Origin: Flavobacterium difficile
GTDB lineage: Bacteria; Bacteroidota; Bacteroidia; Flavobacteriales; Flavobacteriaceae
Direction of reading: 5' to 3'
DNA: 64,000 nucleotides
Assembly: GCF_011392115.1 (NCBI RefSeq)
Contig: NZ_JAAJBT010000001.1
Location: forward strand, 248,001 to 312,000
In this document: piece by piece, positions 17,704 through 24,800 of the stretch
Position numbering within the stretch: position 1 is the stretch's first letter
Layout of the letters: every line of letters starts with the position of its first letter
The notes under the pieces: model-generated
The model's input: the letters and a program-made list of their open reading frames with translations, nothing else
What the model was told of the DNA's origin: nothing
Database searches by the model: none
Translations under genes and position numbers: made by a program

Positions 17704-18975
17704 TTAAATTCCAAAAGCAGTTTTAATATCTGCAACTCGGTCTAATTTTTCCCAAGTAAATAATTCAACTTCTATAGTTTTAACGTCACCATTTGGAGAT
17801 TTAAACGTTTTGGTAACTACTTCGTTTTTACGTCCCATGTGTCCGTAAGCTGCCGTTTCGCTGTAAATTGGAGTTCTTAATTTTAAATTTTGCTCAATAG
17901 CATAAGGTCTTAAATCGAACAATTGTGCCACTTTATCAGCAATTTGAGAATCTAATAAACCATTATTGGCTGTACCATAAGTGTTAACGTAAATGTTACA
18001 TGGTTTGGCAACACCAATGGCATAAGAAACTTGTACTAAAACTTCGCTAGCTACACCAGCAGCAACTAAGTTTTTAGCAATATGACGTGCTGCATAAGCC
18101 GCACTTCTGTCTACTTTACTTGGATCTTTTCCTGAGAATGCTCCACCACCGTGAGCACCTTTACCACCATAAGTATCTACGATAATTTTTCTACCTGTTA
18201 AACCTGTATCTCCATGTGGTCCTCCAATTACGAATTTTCCAGTTGGATTAATGTGGTACTCAATTTTGTCATTAAATAAATGTGCGTATTGCGGATATTT
18301 AGCTAAAATTCTTGGAATTAAAATAGTAATAATGTCCGATTTGATTTTGGCTAACATGGCTGTTTCTTCATCAAAATCGTCATGTTGAGTAGATACTACG
18401 ATTGAGTCAATTCTAACTGGAATGTTGTCATCGTTATATTCTAAAGTTACTTGCGATTTTGCATCCGGACGTAAATAAGTAATAGCCGAATTTTCTCTTC
18501 TTAATGCTGCTAATTCTTGTAATAATTTATGTGCCAAGTCTAAAGCTAATGGCATTAAGTCTTCTGTTTCGTTTGTAGCATAACCAAACATAATTCCTTG
18601 GTCACCTGCGCCTTGTGCGTTAGCTTTCGATTCGAAATCTGTTGCAGCAGCTCTGTCAACACCTCTATTGATATCGTCAGACTGATCATGAATAGCAGAT
18701 AAAACACCACAAGAATTTGCTTCGAACATATATTCACTCTTAGTATAACCAATTTTCTTGATCACATCACGAGCAATAGTTTGAACGTCTAAATAAGTAG
18801 AAGACTTTACTTCACCAGCTAAAATAACTTGTCCAGTGGTAACTAAAGTTTCACAAGCTACTTTTGACGCTGGGTCAAATGCTAAAAAATTATCAATTAA
18901 TGCATCACTAATTTGATCTGCAATTTTATCTGGATGTCCTTCACTCACAGATTCCGACGTAAATAAATATGCCAT
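17704..18975 (-). CDS. metK: S-adenosylmethionine synthetase
   Basis: Makes SAM from methionine and ATP. Its 423 aa are slightly longer than E. coli MetK (384). The N-terminus is [20 protein letters not shown]. The segments [15 protein letters not shown] and [21 protein letters not shown] are the methionine/ATP-binding and phosphate-binding signatures. The gene is transcribed alone from a promoter at 19106-19113, and its leader contains a SAM-II riboswitch, so SAM should repress it. Confidence 0.97.
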   Translation of the reverse strand: MAYLFTSESVSEGHPDKIADQISDALIDNFLAFDPASKVACETLVTTGQVILAGEVKSSTYLDVQTIARDVIKKIGYTKSEYMFEANSCGVLSAIHDQSDDINRGVDRAAATDFESKANAQGAGDQGIMFGYATNETEDLMPLALDLAHKLLQELAALRRENSAITYLRPDAKSQVTLEYNDDNIPVRIDSIVVSTQHDDFDEETAMLAKIKSDIITILIPRILAKYPQYAHLFNDKIEYHINPTGKFVIGGPHGDTGLTGRKIIVDTYGGKGAHGGGAFSGKDPSKVDRSAAYAARHIAKNLVAAGVASEVLVQVSYAIGVAKPCNIYVNTYGTANNGLLDSQIADKVAQLFDLRPYAIEQNLKLRTPIYSETAAYGHMGRKNEVVTKTFKSPNGDVKTIEVELFTWEKLDRVADIKTAFGI

Positions 18976-19043
18976 AATTATAAAAATAAATTATATAAAT
19001 AATACCGAAAAAATTGCAAGGAAATACTAAAGGAAGAAAGTTC

Positions 19044-19096
19044 TGCTTTAGCATTTTTTTTACGAGGTTGCAATCAGTTCAAATTTTTCCTCTTTT
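19044..19096 (-). ncRNA. SAM-II riboswitch upstream of metK
   Basis: On the minus strand GAGG (19092-19089) pairs with CCTC (19067-19064) to close P1. Between them lie TTTGAACTGATTGCAA and, after P1, GTAAAAAAAATGCTAAAG. The TGATTGCAA and 3' TGCTAAA elements are the conserved core of the SAM-II (metA-type) pseudoknot aptamer. The aptamer begins about 14 nt after the -7 box. The 3' CTAAAG of the core can alternatively pair with CTTTAG at 19032-19027, giving a plausible switching helix. Covariance-model scoring was not run. Confidence 0.82.
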
Positions 19097-19105
19097 AATT
19101 CTGTG

Positions 19106-19113
19106 CAAATTTA
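19106..19113 (-). promoter_or_regulatory. -7 box for metK
   Basis: TAAATTTG on the minus strand fits TAnnTTTG and places the transcript start a few bases before the SAM-II aptamer. Confidence 0.6.
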
Positions 19114-19221
19114 CTAATTAGTTTTTTAAAATCGAATAATTATTTTTTTTATTTTTTGAATCCAATTTTAATTTCTTTTCGTAGTTAGATTTAAGTAATA
19201 ATAGTTTTAAAAGTTAATGAT

Positions 19222-19611
19222 ATGAAAAAGTTTGTAGTGATGTTTGTTTTGGTGTGTTTTAGTCAATTTTCAATAGCGAATGAAAAGGATGAGTTTTTGT
19301 TGGAAAAAGCAAAATCGTTAGTTAAAGTTGAAAATTATGCTGCTGCAATTCCATTATTAAAACAATATATAAACGAATTGAAAACAACTGCTCCTAAAGA
19401 AGTATATTTAGAATTAGCAAACGCTTATTTCGGATTAAACAATCAAAAAGAAACGTTGGCTTATATAAAAATTGCTATCAGTAAAGCAGGTTTAACCGAG
19501 CAAGATTTTATTTATTCAAACACGTTAAATGAAGAAGTGTCTAGTTTTGTGTGGGAATTTTTCTATAACAATTATGATGATCTAAGAGAAGAATATCTTA
19601 GTACTAAATAA
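19222..19611 (+). CDS. Small secreted TPR-like protein (paralogue 1 of 3)
   Basis: A 129-aa exported protein with signal peptide MKKFVVMFVLVCFSQFSIAN and one to two TPR-like helical hairpins (AKSLVKVENYAAAIPLLKQY, then EVYLELANAYFGLNNQ). It has the same layout as the proteins at 42802-43245 and 43534-43929, including the YxExANxYF motif and a following G(L/V)T-(K/E)-(E/Q)-D block. Function is unknown. It flanks the sulfur block on its left side, while the two paralogues lie at its right end. Confidence 0.7.
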   Translation: MKKFVVMFVLVCFSQFSIANEKDEFLLEKAKSLVKVENYAAAIPLLKQYINELKTTAPKEVYLELANAYFGLNNQKETLAYIKIAISKAGLTEQDFIYSNTLNEEVSSFVWEFFYNNYDDLREEYLSTK

Positions 19612-19737
19612 GTTTAATCTAAAATTAATTTTAAATTAGTTTTAAATCTACTAGACGGTTGCTTTTTAGATTTATTTTCTTATTTTTATGTTTTAAATAG
19701 TAAAATTTAGATAATTTAACTAGAATATTTATTTTAT

Positions 19738-19758
19738 TAGAAAATTATTCTATTTTTG
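19738..19758 (+). promoter_or_regulatory. Promoter with inverted repeat upstream of the metB leader
   Basis: TAGAA-AATTA-TTCTA (19738-19752) overlaps the -7 box TATTTTTG (19751-19758). An almost identical stretch, AGAAAATTATTCTAAATTTG, sits at the second Met leader (34390-34409), and similar sequence extends about 35 nt upstream in both (TAAAATTTAGATAA). The symmetry suggests an operator for a sulfur-responsive regulator; that is inference. The 320-nt gap 19612-19931 otherwise holds only the leader ORF and terminator. Confidence 0.45.
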
Positions 19759-19801
19759 CCTCGTTAAAAAAAACAACAAAGTGCAAATAGTAACAAATAA
19801 A

Positions 19802-19855
19802 ATGATGATGCAATTGATGATGTGGAAAAGTTCCGCAGGGTATTCTATTTGTTAA
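19802..19855 (+). CDS. Met-rich leader peptide of the metB operon (Met leader 1)
   Basis: A 17-codon ORF encoding MMMQLMMWKSSAGYSIC, with five Met codons including ATG ATG directly before TGG. It ends 23 nt before a terminator. Hairpin arm 1 TGTGGAA (19821-19827) and arm 2 TTCCGCA (19831-19837) follow the sensing codons. GCAGGGT (19835-19841) can instead pair, with one bulged base, with ACCTCTGC (19879-19886), the 5' arm of the terminator. A ribosome stalled at the Met codons would free GCAGGGT and prevent termination, so low methionyl-tRNA should switch on the two downstream genes. Position and codon content are direct observations; the mechanism is inferred from classical attenuators. Confidence 0.8.
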   Translation: MMMQLMMWKSSAGYSIC

Positions 19856-19878
19856 ATCTAAAATAATAATATAAATAG

Positions 19879-19906
19879 ACCTCTGCTTTTGTAGAGGTTT
19901 TTTTTT
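19879..19906 (+). terminator. Attenuator terminator before metB
   Basis: ACCTCTGC (19879-19886) pairs with GTAGAGGT (19891-19898, one G-T pair) around a TTTT loop, followed by T8. It lies between the Met leader ORF and the metB-like gene. Confidence 0.88.
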
Positions 19907-19931
19907 GTCTAAAATTTAAAACTCAACCAAC

Positions 19932-21101
19932 ATGCAACTTGAAACTCTATTAGCTAATATCACTCAACATGCCAATTTAGTCGATGCTTATGGTGCGACT
20001 CATTTGCCGATTTACAATACCGCAACTTTCGATCATAAAAGGCAATTTCCTAATCATAAAAACTACGATTATTCCAGAACTGATAATCCAACTAGAAATG
20101 CCTTAGAAGATATTTTTACAATTGCAGAAAACGGTGCTGGCGGTGTATGTACTAATACAGGTGTTGGAGCATTAGCACTTCTTTTTGATACGGTTTTAAA
20201 ATCAGGCGATACTGTTTTAGTCGAAAGAGATTGTTACGGTGGAACTTACAGAATGTTAAATATTCTACTTGAAAAACAAAATATTAAAACATGTTATGCC
20301 GATTTTACAGATGCAATTGAAGTAGAAAATGTATTGAAAAATAATGCTATAACACTTGTTTTATGTGAATCTCCAACCAATCCAAGTTTAAAAATTGTAG
20401 ATTTAAAAGCAGTAGCAGAATTAAGTAAAAAATACAATGCTTTATTTGCGGTAGATAATAGTATGGCCACATTTGCTTCCCAAAAACCATTAGATTTAGG
20501 AGCGGATTTTTCGTTGTTTTCTGCCACAAAATTTATTTCTGGTCACGGAAGTGTGGTGGCTGGAGCTATTATAGCAAAAACTGACTATTGGGCAGAACGT
20601 TTATGCTATTTTTCTAACGCAAATGGGAGAGCGCAAAGTCCGTTTGATGTGTTTTTAGTATCATTAGGTTTGCCCACTTTAGTATACAGAATGAAAACGC
20701 AAGAGCAAAGCGCCATTCAACTTTCAGAATTTTTACTTTCGCTTTCAGAAGTTGTTGAGGTAAAATTTCCAGGGTTGCCCTCGCATCCGCAATATGAATT
20801 GGCTAAAAGACAGATGAAAATTATTCCTTCGGTGTTAACCATCACTTTAAAATCGGCAGAAAAATCGGAACAATTAATTCGAAATACGAAGTTATTTGGA
20901 GAAAAAGTATCTTTCGGCACTTCAGATTCAAGATTAGAAATTCCATCAAAAATGAGTCATGCTACTTACTCGGAAGAAGATTTAAAGAAAATAGGACTAA
21001 CTCATGCTACAGTTAGAATTGCTGTAGGATTGGAAAATGTTGACGATTTAATTGCTGATATACAACAAGCTTTAAAAATAGAAACTAGTAAATGTGTGTA
21101 A
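19932..21101 (+). CDS. metB: Cystathionine gamma-synthase / O-acetylhomoserine sulfhydrylase-type PLP enzyme
   Basis: A Cys/Met-metabolism PLP enzyme of 389 aa (fold type I). The PLP lysine is in SLFSATKFISGHGSVVAGAI, with the cofactor segment YDYSRTDNPTRNALEDI upstream and the substrate-side LCESPTNPSLKIVDL. It would join O-acetylhomoserine, made by the MetX encoded at 34810, to cysteine or sulfide. Sequence alone does not separate cystathionine synthase from direct sulfhydrylase. It overlaps closely with the second PLP gene, whose ATG follows one base after this stop. It lies behind the Met leader attenuator. Confidence 0.88.
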   Translation: MQLETLLANITQHANLVDAYGATHLPIYNTATFDHKRQFPNHKNYDYSRTDNPTRNALEDIFTIAENGAGGVCTNTGVGALALLFDTVLKSGDTVLVERDCYGGTYRMLNILLEKQNIKTCYADFTDAIEVENVLKNNAITLVLCESPTNPSLKIVDLKAVAELSKKYNALFAVDNSMATFASQKPLDLGADFSLFSATKFISGHGSVVAGAIIAKTDYWAERLCYFSNANGRAQSPFDVFLVSLGLPTLVYRMKTQEQSAIQLSEFLLSLSEVVEVKFPGLPSHPQYELAKRQMKIIPSVLTITLKSAEKSEQLIRNTKLFGEKVSFGTSDSRLEIPSKMSHATYSEEDLKKIGLTHATVRIAVGLENVDDLIADIQQALKIETSKCV

Positions 21102-21102
21102 A

Positions 21103-22593
21103 ATGAGTACAACGGTTGAAAATTATTTTAATGAGATTCCATGTGGCGCAACGATTCCTTTAAATAATCCGCATGCGGTTTCAGTTAGTTTGCCGAAAAT
21201 TCAGGATGTTGTCGATTATGAAGAAGGAAAATCACATGTTCTTGAGGTAATGAAATCGGGTTATCCGAGGTTTTTTCAAAATCATTTTGTGAAACAATTA
21301 ACGGATTATATCAAAGCAAAAAATCAGATTTCAGATGAAAAGAAACTGATTCCAATTTCTTCGATTCAAGCTAAAAATAATATCGAAAAAGTGTTTCAAG
21401 TGGTTTTCGAATATATTAAAGATGAATTTGAAAATGTGTTTTTAATTTTAGATTCCAATGATGAAAACGCTAAAAAATATACAGATTTTATCAGAAATGC
21501 GGGATTGATTATTAGTTCAAGAAAAGCGGAAGCAACTTTATATGAATTGCGGGTTATCGATACAATTTTTAAGGAAGAAACGGTGGAAGAAGCGGAAGCT
21601 ATTTCGAACATTAAAAACACCTTAAGTGAAGCTTACGGTTCTTCTTCAGAGAATATTGTTTTGTCTAATTGCGGTATGAATGCTTTATTTGCGGCTACTG
21701 AAGCTTTAGTTGCTGTTCAACAAGAATTTAGAAAAACAAAAATTGTACAATTGGGTTGGTTGTATGTCGATACCATGGAAATTATCGAAAGAAAAGGAAA
21801 TTTTCATCTTCAAGTCAATGTTTTCGATTTAGTTCAACTAGAAAATTGGCTGGAAATTCATCATGAAAGTGTTGCTGTGATGGTTACAGAAGTGGTGAGT
21901 AATCCGCTTTTACAATGTGTAGATTTGCCTAAATTATATGAAATATGTTCGTGGTTTTCTGTTAAATTAATTGTAGATAATACTTTAGCCACGCCGTTTT
22001 GTGCAGATGTTTTGCCGTTTTGTGATGTGGCAGTAGAAAGTCTAACTAAATTCGCATGTGGTAATGCCGATTTGCTTTTAGGAGCAATTATAGCAAAAGA
22101 TAGAAGTTTAATTGCGTTGCTTCATGAATATGTAATTCCACCTTTTGAAGGAGAAATTAAAAGGTTGGGTTTTGAAATATTAGAGTATGAAAATAGAGTT
22201 CGTAAAGTTTCTGAAAATACAATTTTACTTTACGAATATTTAAAAAAGCAAGCAAAAGTATTGGAAGTAAAAAGTGTGTTTCATACTGCGAATGGGGAAA
22301 ACTATTCGAAAATTCAAAAAGGAAATGGTGTTCCGGGTTTATTATCGATTGTGTTTGATAAAAGTTTAGCATTTTATTACGATAAGTTACAAATAGCGAA
22401 AGGCCCTAGTTTAGGAACTGAATTTACATTAGCAATGCCTTACGTGTATTTGGCTCATTATGAGTATTTAAAATCGGCAGAAGGTTTAAGTCAACTCAGT
22501 GAATTGGGAATCAATCCGGATTTATTGCGAATTTCTGTTGGAACAGAGCCGATAGAAGCTATTGTCAAAGCTTTTCAGTGGATTTTAGAATAA
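21103..22593 (+). CDS. Second, long Cys/Met-metabolism PLP enzyme
   Basis: A 496-aa protein from the ATG at 21103; an in-frame GTG at 21094 lies inside the previous gene and is less likely. The first ~170 residues (ENYFNEIPCGATIPLNNPHA, SGYPRFFQNHFVKQL) are extra relative to normal cystathionine gamma-synthase. The remainder is a fold-type-I PLP domain with Lys in VESLTKFACGNADLLLGAII and VSNPLLQCVDLPKLYEIC. The layout and the YPRFF segment recall the long fungal-type cystathionine gamma-synthase, from memory. It is probably a trans-sulfuration partner of the preceding enzyme; substrate unknown. Confidence 0.75.
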   Translation: MSTTVENYFNEIPCGATIPLNNPHAVSVSLPKIQDVVDYEEGKSHVLEVMKSGYPRFFQNHFVKQLTDYIKAKNQISDEKKLIPISSIQAKNNIEKVFQVVFEYIKDEFENVFLILDSNDENAKKYTDFIRNAGLIISSRKAEATLYELRVIDTIFKEETVEEAEAISNIKNTLSEAYGSSSENIVLSNCGMNALFAATEALVAVQQEFRKTKIVQLGWLYVDTMEIIERKGNFHLQVNVFDLVQLENWLEIHHESVAVMVTEVVSNPLLQCVDLPKLYEICSWFSVKLIVDNTLATPFCADVLPFCDVAVESLTKFACGNADLLLGAIIAKDRSLIALLHEYVIPPFEGEIKRLGFEILEYENRVRKVSENTILLYEYLKKQAKVLEVKSVFHTANGENYSKIQKGNGVPGLLSIVFDKSLAFYYDKLQIAKGPSLGTEFTLAMPYVYLAHYEYLKSAEGLSQLSELGINPDLLRISVGTEPIEAIVKAFQWILE

Positions 22594-22691
22594 GTTAAAA
22601 AATTACAATAAAAACAGCATGATGAATAATATTCTGTAAAAATAGAATTTTAAAGATTATTATTCGTTTATAGTTTCATAAAGTAGCAAAA

Positions 22692-22744
22692 TATAGAAAA
22701 TTTATCTATAAAAATTGGTTTCATGGAAAATTTGTATATCTTTG
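22692..22744 (+). promoter_or_regulatory. Promoter and inverted repeat of the cys operon
   Basis: The -33 TTG (22715-22717) and -7 TATCTTTG (22737-22744) are separated by 19 nt, a good Bacteroidetes promoter. Just upstream TATAGA-N7-TCTATA (22692-22710) is a perfect inverted repeat, similar in sequence to those at the metB, metX and metH promoters. It could be an operator, which is inference. The rest of the gap 22594-22691 is AT-rich without clear structure. Confidence 0.55.
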
Positions 22745-22763
22745 TACCATAAATGAATCAAAA

Positions 22764-22820
22764 ATGACAAATAAATTTTGCAATAAGTGTTGTTGTATGG
22801 GGAAAATTTCCACAGAGTAG
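22764..22820 (+). CDS. Cys-rich leader peptide 1 of the cys operon
   Basis: An 18-codon ORF, MTNKFCNKCCCMGKISTE, with four Cys codons including three in a row. TGGGGAA (22798-22804) and TTCCACA (22808-22814) form a hairpin with one mismatch, directly after the Cys codons. CAGAG at 22813-22817 (then TA, GC) can pair with GCCTCTG of the terminator's 5' arm (22858-22864). The hairpin and following sequence align base for base with Met leader 1. Shortage of cysteinyl-tRNA would therefore be expected to allow read-through. Four Cys in 18 residues is far above chance in such AT-rich DNA. Confidence 0.8.
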   Translation: MTNKFCNKCCCMGKISTE

Positions 22821-22853
22821 CCTATTGCCTAATTTTAAATATATAAAATAGCT

Positions 22854-22885
22854 AAAAGCCTCTGTTTTGCAGAGGCTTTTTTTTT
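22854..22885 (+). terminator. Attenuator terminator 1 of the cys operon
   Basis: AAAAGCCTCTG (22854-22864) pairs perfectly with CAGAGGCTTTT (22870-22880) around TTTTG and is followed by T5. Confidence 0.9.
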
Positions 22886-22905
22886 AATCATATACAAACC
22901 AAAAA

Positions 22906-22980
22906 ATGAATTCAAAATCAAATAATAATACAGTTTCAACTTTAATTTGCTGTGGTTGCTTTTTCCAAAAGGAGCACTAA
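22906..22980 (+). CDS. Cys-rich leader peptide 2 of the cys operon
   Basis: A 24-codon ORF whose middle reads STLICCGCFFQKEH (three Cys in four codons, 22948-22959). The antiterminator arm AAGGAGC (22969-22975) near the end of the ORF is exactly complementary to GCTCCTT (23015-23021) in the terminator's 5' arm. The same AAGGAGC can be sequestered by GCTTTTT (22958-22964) overlapping the last Cys codon. This gives the three mutually exclusive helices of a classical attenuator. It lies in tandem behind Cys leader 1 and its terminator and does not share that leader's hairpin sequence. Confidence 0.78.
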   Translation: MNSKSNNNTVSTLICCGCFFQKEH

Positions 22981-23013
22981 TTTGGTATGAATATAATTCA
23001 AAACAGGTATAAG

Positions 23014-23045
23014 AGCTCCTTCAAATAGAAGGAGCTTTTTTATTT
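23014..23045 (+). terminator. Attenuator terminator 2 of the cys operon
   Basis: AGCTCCTTC (23014-23022) pairs with GAAGGAGCT (23028-23036) around AAATA and is followed by T-rich sequence. It is the second of two terminators the polymerase must pass before cysH. Confidence 0.9.
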
Positions 23046-23059
23046 AAAAGTAAATCAAA

Positions 23060-23755
23060 ATGAAAGAAAAATTATTAAAAATAGTAGCTGAAAGTAAAAC
23101 GTTAGAAGAAAAATTAAAACAAATATCTAATTTAATTCCAGGTAAAATAGTGTTTTCAACTAGTTTCGGAATGGAAGATCAAGTTGTTTCTCACGCTATT
23201 TTTTCGCAAAACATTGAAAATATTGAAGTGTTTACATTAGATACAGGTCGACTTTTTCCTGAAACTTATTCGGTATGGGATAAAACACAATTGCAATACA
23301 ATGCCAAAGTAAAAGCTTTTTATCCGAACTCAGAATCCATTGAAAGGTACATCAATGAAAACGGAATTAACGCTTTTTACAATTCAGTGGATTTAAGGAA
23401 AACATGCTGTTTCATTCGAAAAGTAGAACCGTTAAATCGGGCTTTGGAAGACGCAACAATTTGGATTACGGGTTTACGATCAGAACAATCTAATAACAGA
23501 AATGGGTTAAATGAAATAGAATGGGATCAAGAAAAACAACTGTTCAAATTCAATCCACTTCTAAATTGGTCAACTGATGAAGTAATGGAATATTTAAAAC
23601 AAAATGCTGTTCCTTATAATCCATTACACGATGAAGGTTTTATTAGTATTGGATGTGCGCCGTGTACTAGAGCTATAAAACCAGGTGAAGATTTCCGAGC
23701 TGGTCGTTGGTGGTGGGAAGAGCAATCCAAAAAAGAATGTGGATTACATAAATAA
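23060..23755 (+). CDS. cysH: Assimilatory APS/PAPS reductase
   Basis: Reduces activated sulfate to sulfite. The 231-aa protein has the PP-loop-like start KIVFSTSFGMEDQV, DTGRLFPETY, and the C-terminal ECGLHK with the catalytic Cys. It also contains the paired cysteines KTCCFIRKVEPL and IGCAPCTRA that ligate a [4Fe-4S] cluster. In this family the CC...CxxC set marks the iron-sulfur form, typically an APS reductase. No APS kinase gene is present in the operon, which agrees with APS as substrate. It is the first structural gene after the two Cys attenuators. Confidence 0.92.
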   Translation: MKEKLLKIVAESKTLEEKLKQISNLIPGKIVFSTSFGMEDQVVSHAIFSQNIENIEVFTLDTGRLFPETYSVWDKTQLQYNAKVKAFYPNSESIERYINENGINAFYNSVDLRKTCCFIRKVEPLNRALEDATIWITGLRSEQSNNRNGLNEIEWDQEKQLFKFNPLLNWSTDEVMEYLKQNAVPYNPLHDEGFISIGCAPCTRAIKPGEDFRAGRWWWEEQSKKECGLHK

Positions 23756-23801
23756 AAAAAAGGTAAAAAACTTAAAACAATAACAATTCGAAACAAAAAA
23801 T

Positions 23802-24707
23802 ATGAGTCAGAAATATAATTATCTAGAACAATTAGAAAACGAAGCCATTTATATCCTTCGTGAAACAGCCGCACAATTTGAAAAACCAGCCTTGCTTTTT
23901 TCAGGCGGAAAAGATTCAATCGTATTGGTGCATTTGGCTTTAAAAGCTTTTCGACCTGGTAAATTTCCGTTTCCTTTGGTACATATCGATACCGGTCATA
24001 ATTTTCCTGAAGCGATTGAATTTAGAGATTATTTAGCAAACCAAATTGGCGAAAAATTAATAGTAGCTTCAGTTGAAGACAGCATTAAAAAATACAATTT
24101 GAAGGAAACTGCGGGTCGTTTTCCTTCAAGAAATGCCTTACAAACCTACGCACTTTTAGATGCCATCGAAGAAAATGAATTTGATGCGTGTATCGGTGGC
24201 GCACGACGCGATGAAGAAAAAGCCAGAGCAAAAGAAAGAATTTTTTCAGTTCGAGACGATTTCGGACAATGGGATCCCAAATTACAACGCCCCGAATTAT
24301 GGGATATCTTAAACGGAAAAGTCAAAAAAGGACATAATGTTCGCGTGTTCCCAATTAGCAATTGGACCGAATTAGACGTGTGGAATTACATTCAAAAATA
24401 CAATATCGAATTGCCAAGCTTATATTTCGCACATGAAAGAGAATGTATTGTCCACCAAGACAAATTGGTGGCTACTTCAAAATTTATCCAACCGCTAGAG
24501 CATGATAAAGTAGTTGTCGAAAAAGTACGCTACAGAACGGTTGGGGATATGACATGTACCGCAGCAGTTCCATCAACAGCAACAACGGTTCAAGATATCA
24601 TAGACGATATCATTCAAACAAGAATTAGTGAAAGAGGCCAAACGCGTTTAGACGATCAACTATCCGAAGCAGCCATGGAAGACAGAAAAAAACAAGGATA
24701 TTTTTAA
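23802..24707 (+). CDS. cysD: Sulfate adenylyltransferase subunit 2
   Basis: ATP-pyrophosphatase subunit of ATP sulfurylase, forming APS from sulfate and ATP. The 301 aa match CysD. The PP-loop is PALLFSGGKDSIVLVHLALK, followed by FPLVHIDTGHNFPEAIEFRD and GGARRDEEKARAKERIFS. It sits 46 nt after cysH and is followed by its GTPase partner cysN. Confidence 0.96.
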   Translation: MSQKYNYLEQLENEAIYILRETAAQFEKPALLFSGGKDSIVLVHLALKAFRPGKFPFPLVHIDTGHNFPEAIEFRDYLANQIGEKLIVASVEDSIKKYNLKETAGRFPSRNALQTYALLDAIEENEFDACIGGARRDEEKARAKERIFSVRDDFGQWDPKLQRPELWDILNGKVKKGHNVRVFPISNWTELDVWNYIQKYNIELPSLYFAHERECIVHQDKLVATSKFIQPLEHDKVVVEKVRYRTVGDMTCTAAVPSTATTVQDIIDDIIQTRISERGQTRLDDQLSEAAMEDRKKQGYF

Positions 24708-24733
24708 ACTTGAAACTTGAAATCTGGAATTTG
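24706..24733 (+). repeat. Heptanucleotide repeat (ACTTGAA type)
   Basis: Units ACTTGAA, ACTTGAA, ATCTGGA and ATTTGAT fill the start of the cysD-cysN spacer. They begin at the cysD stop codon. Confidence 0.65.
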
Positions 24734-24800
24734 ATCCGAGGCGTAGCCGAACAGAATGGAGTGCAGCGGAATTAAACAAAAACAATTTGAAACTAAAAAA

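Noticed and set aside
19612-19680. AT-rich near-palindrome after TPR-like paralogue 1, possible terminator
   Set aside because: CTAAAATTAATTTTAAATTAG is nearly all A and T with no stable stem or clear T-tail.
22753-22767. A five-codon ORF (MNQK) just before Cys leader 1
   Set aside because: It is very short and overlaps the leader start. It could reflect a start choice but has no codon bias of interest.
24756-24800. Upstream ATG for cysN
   Set aside because: It adds 15 residues encoded by spacer sequence without similarity to CysN. The ATG at 24801 begins the conserved N-terminus.
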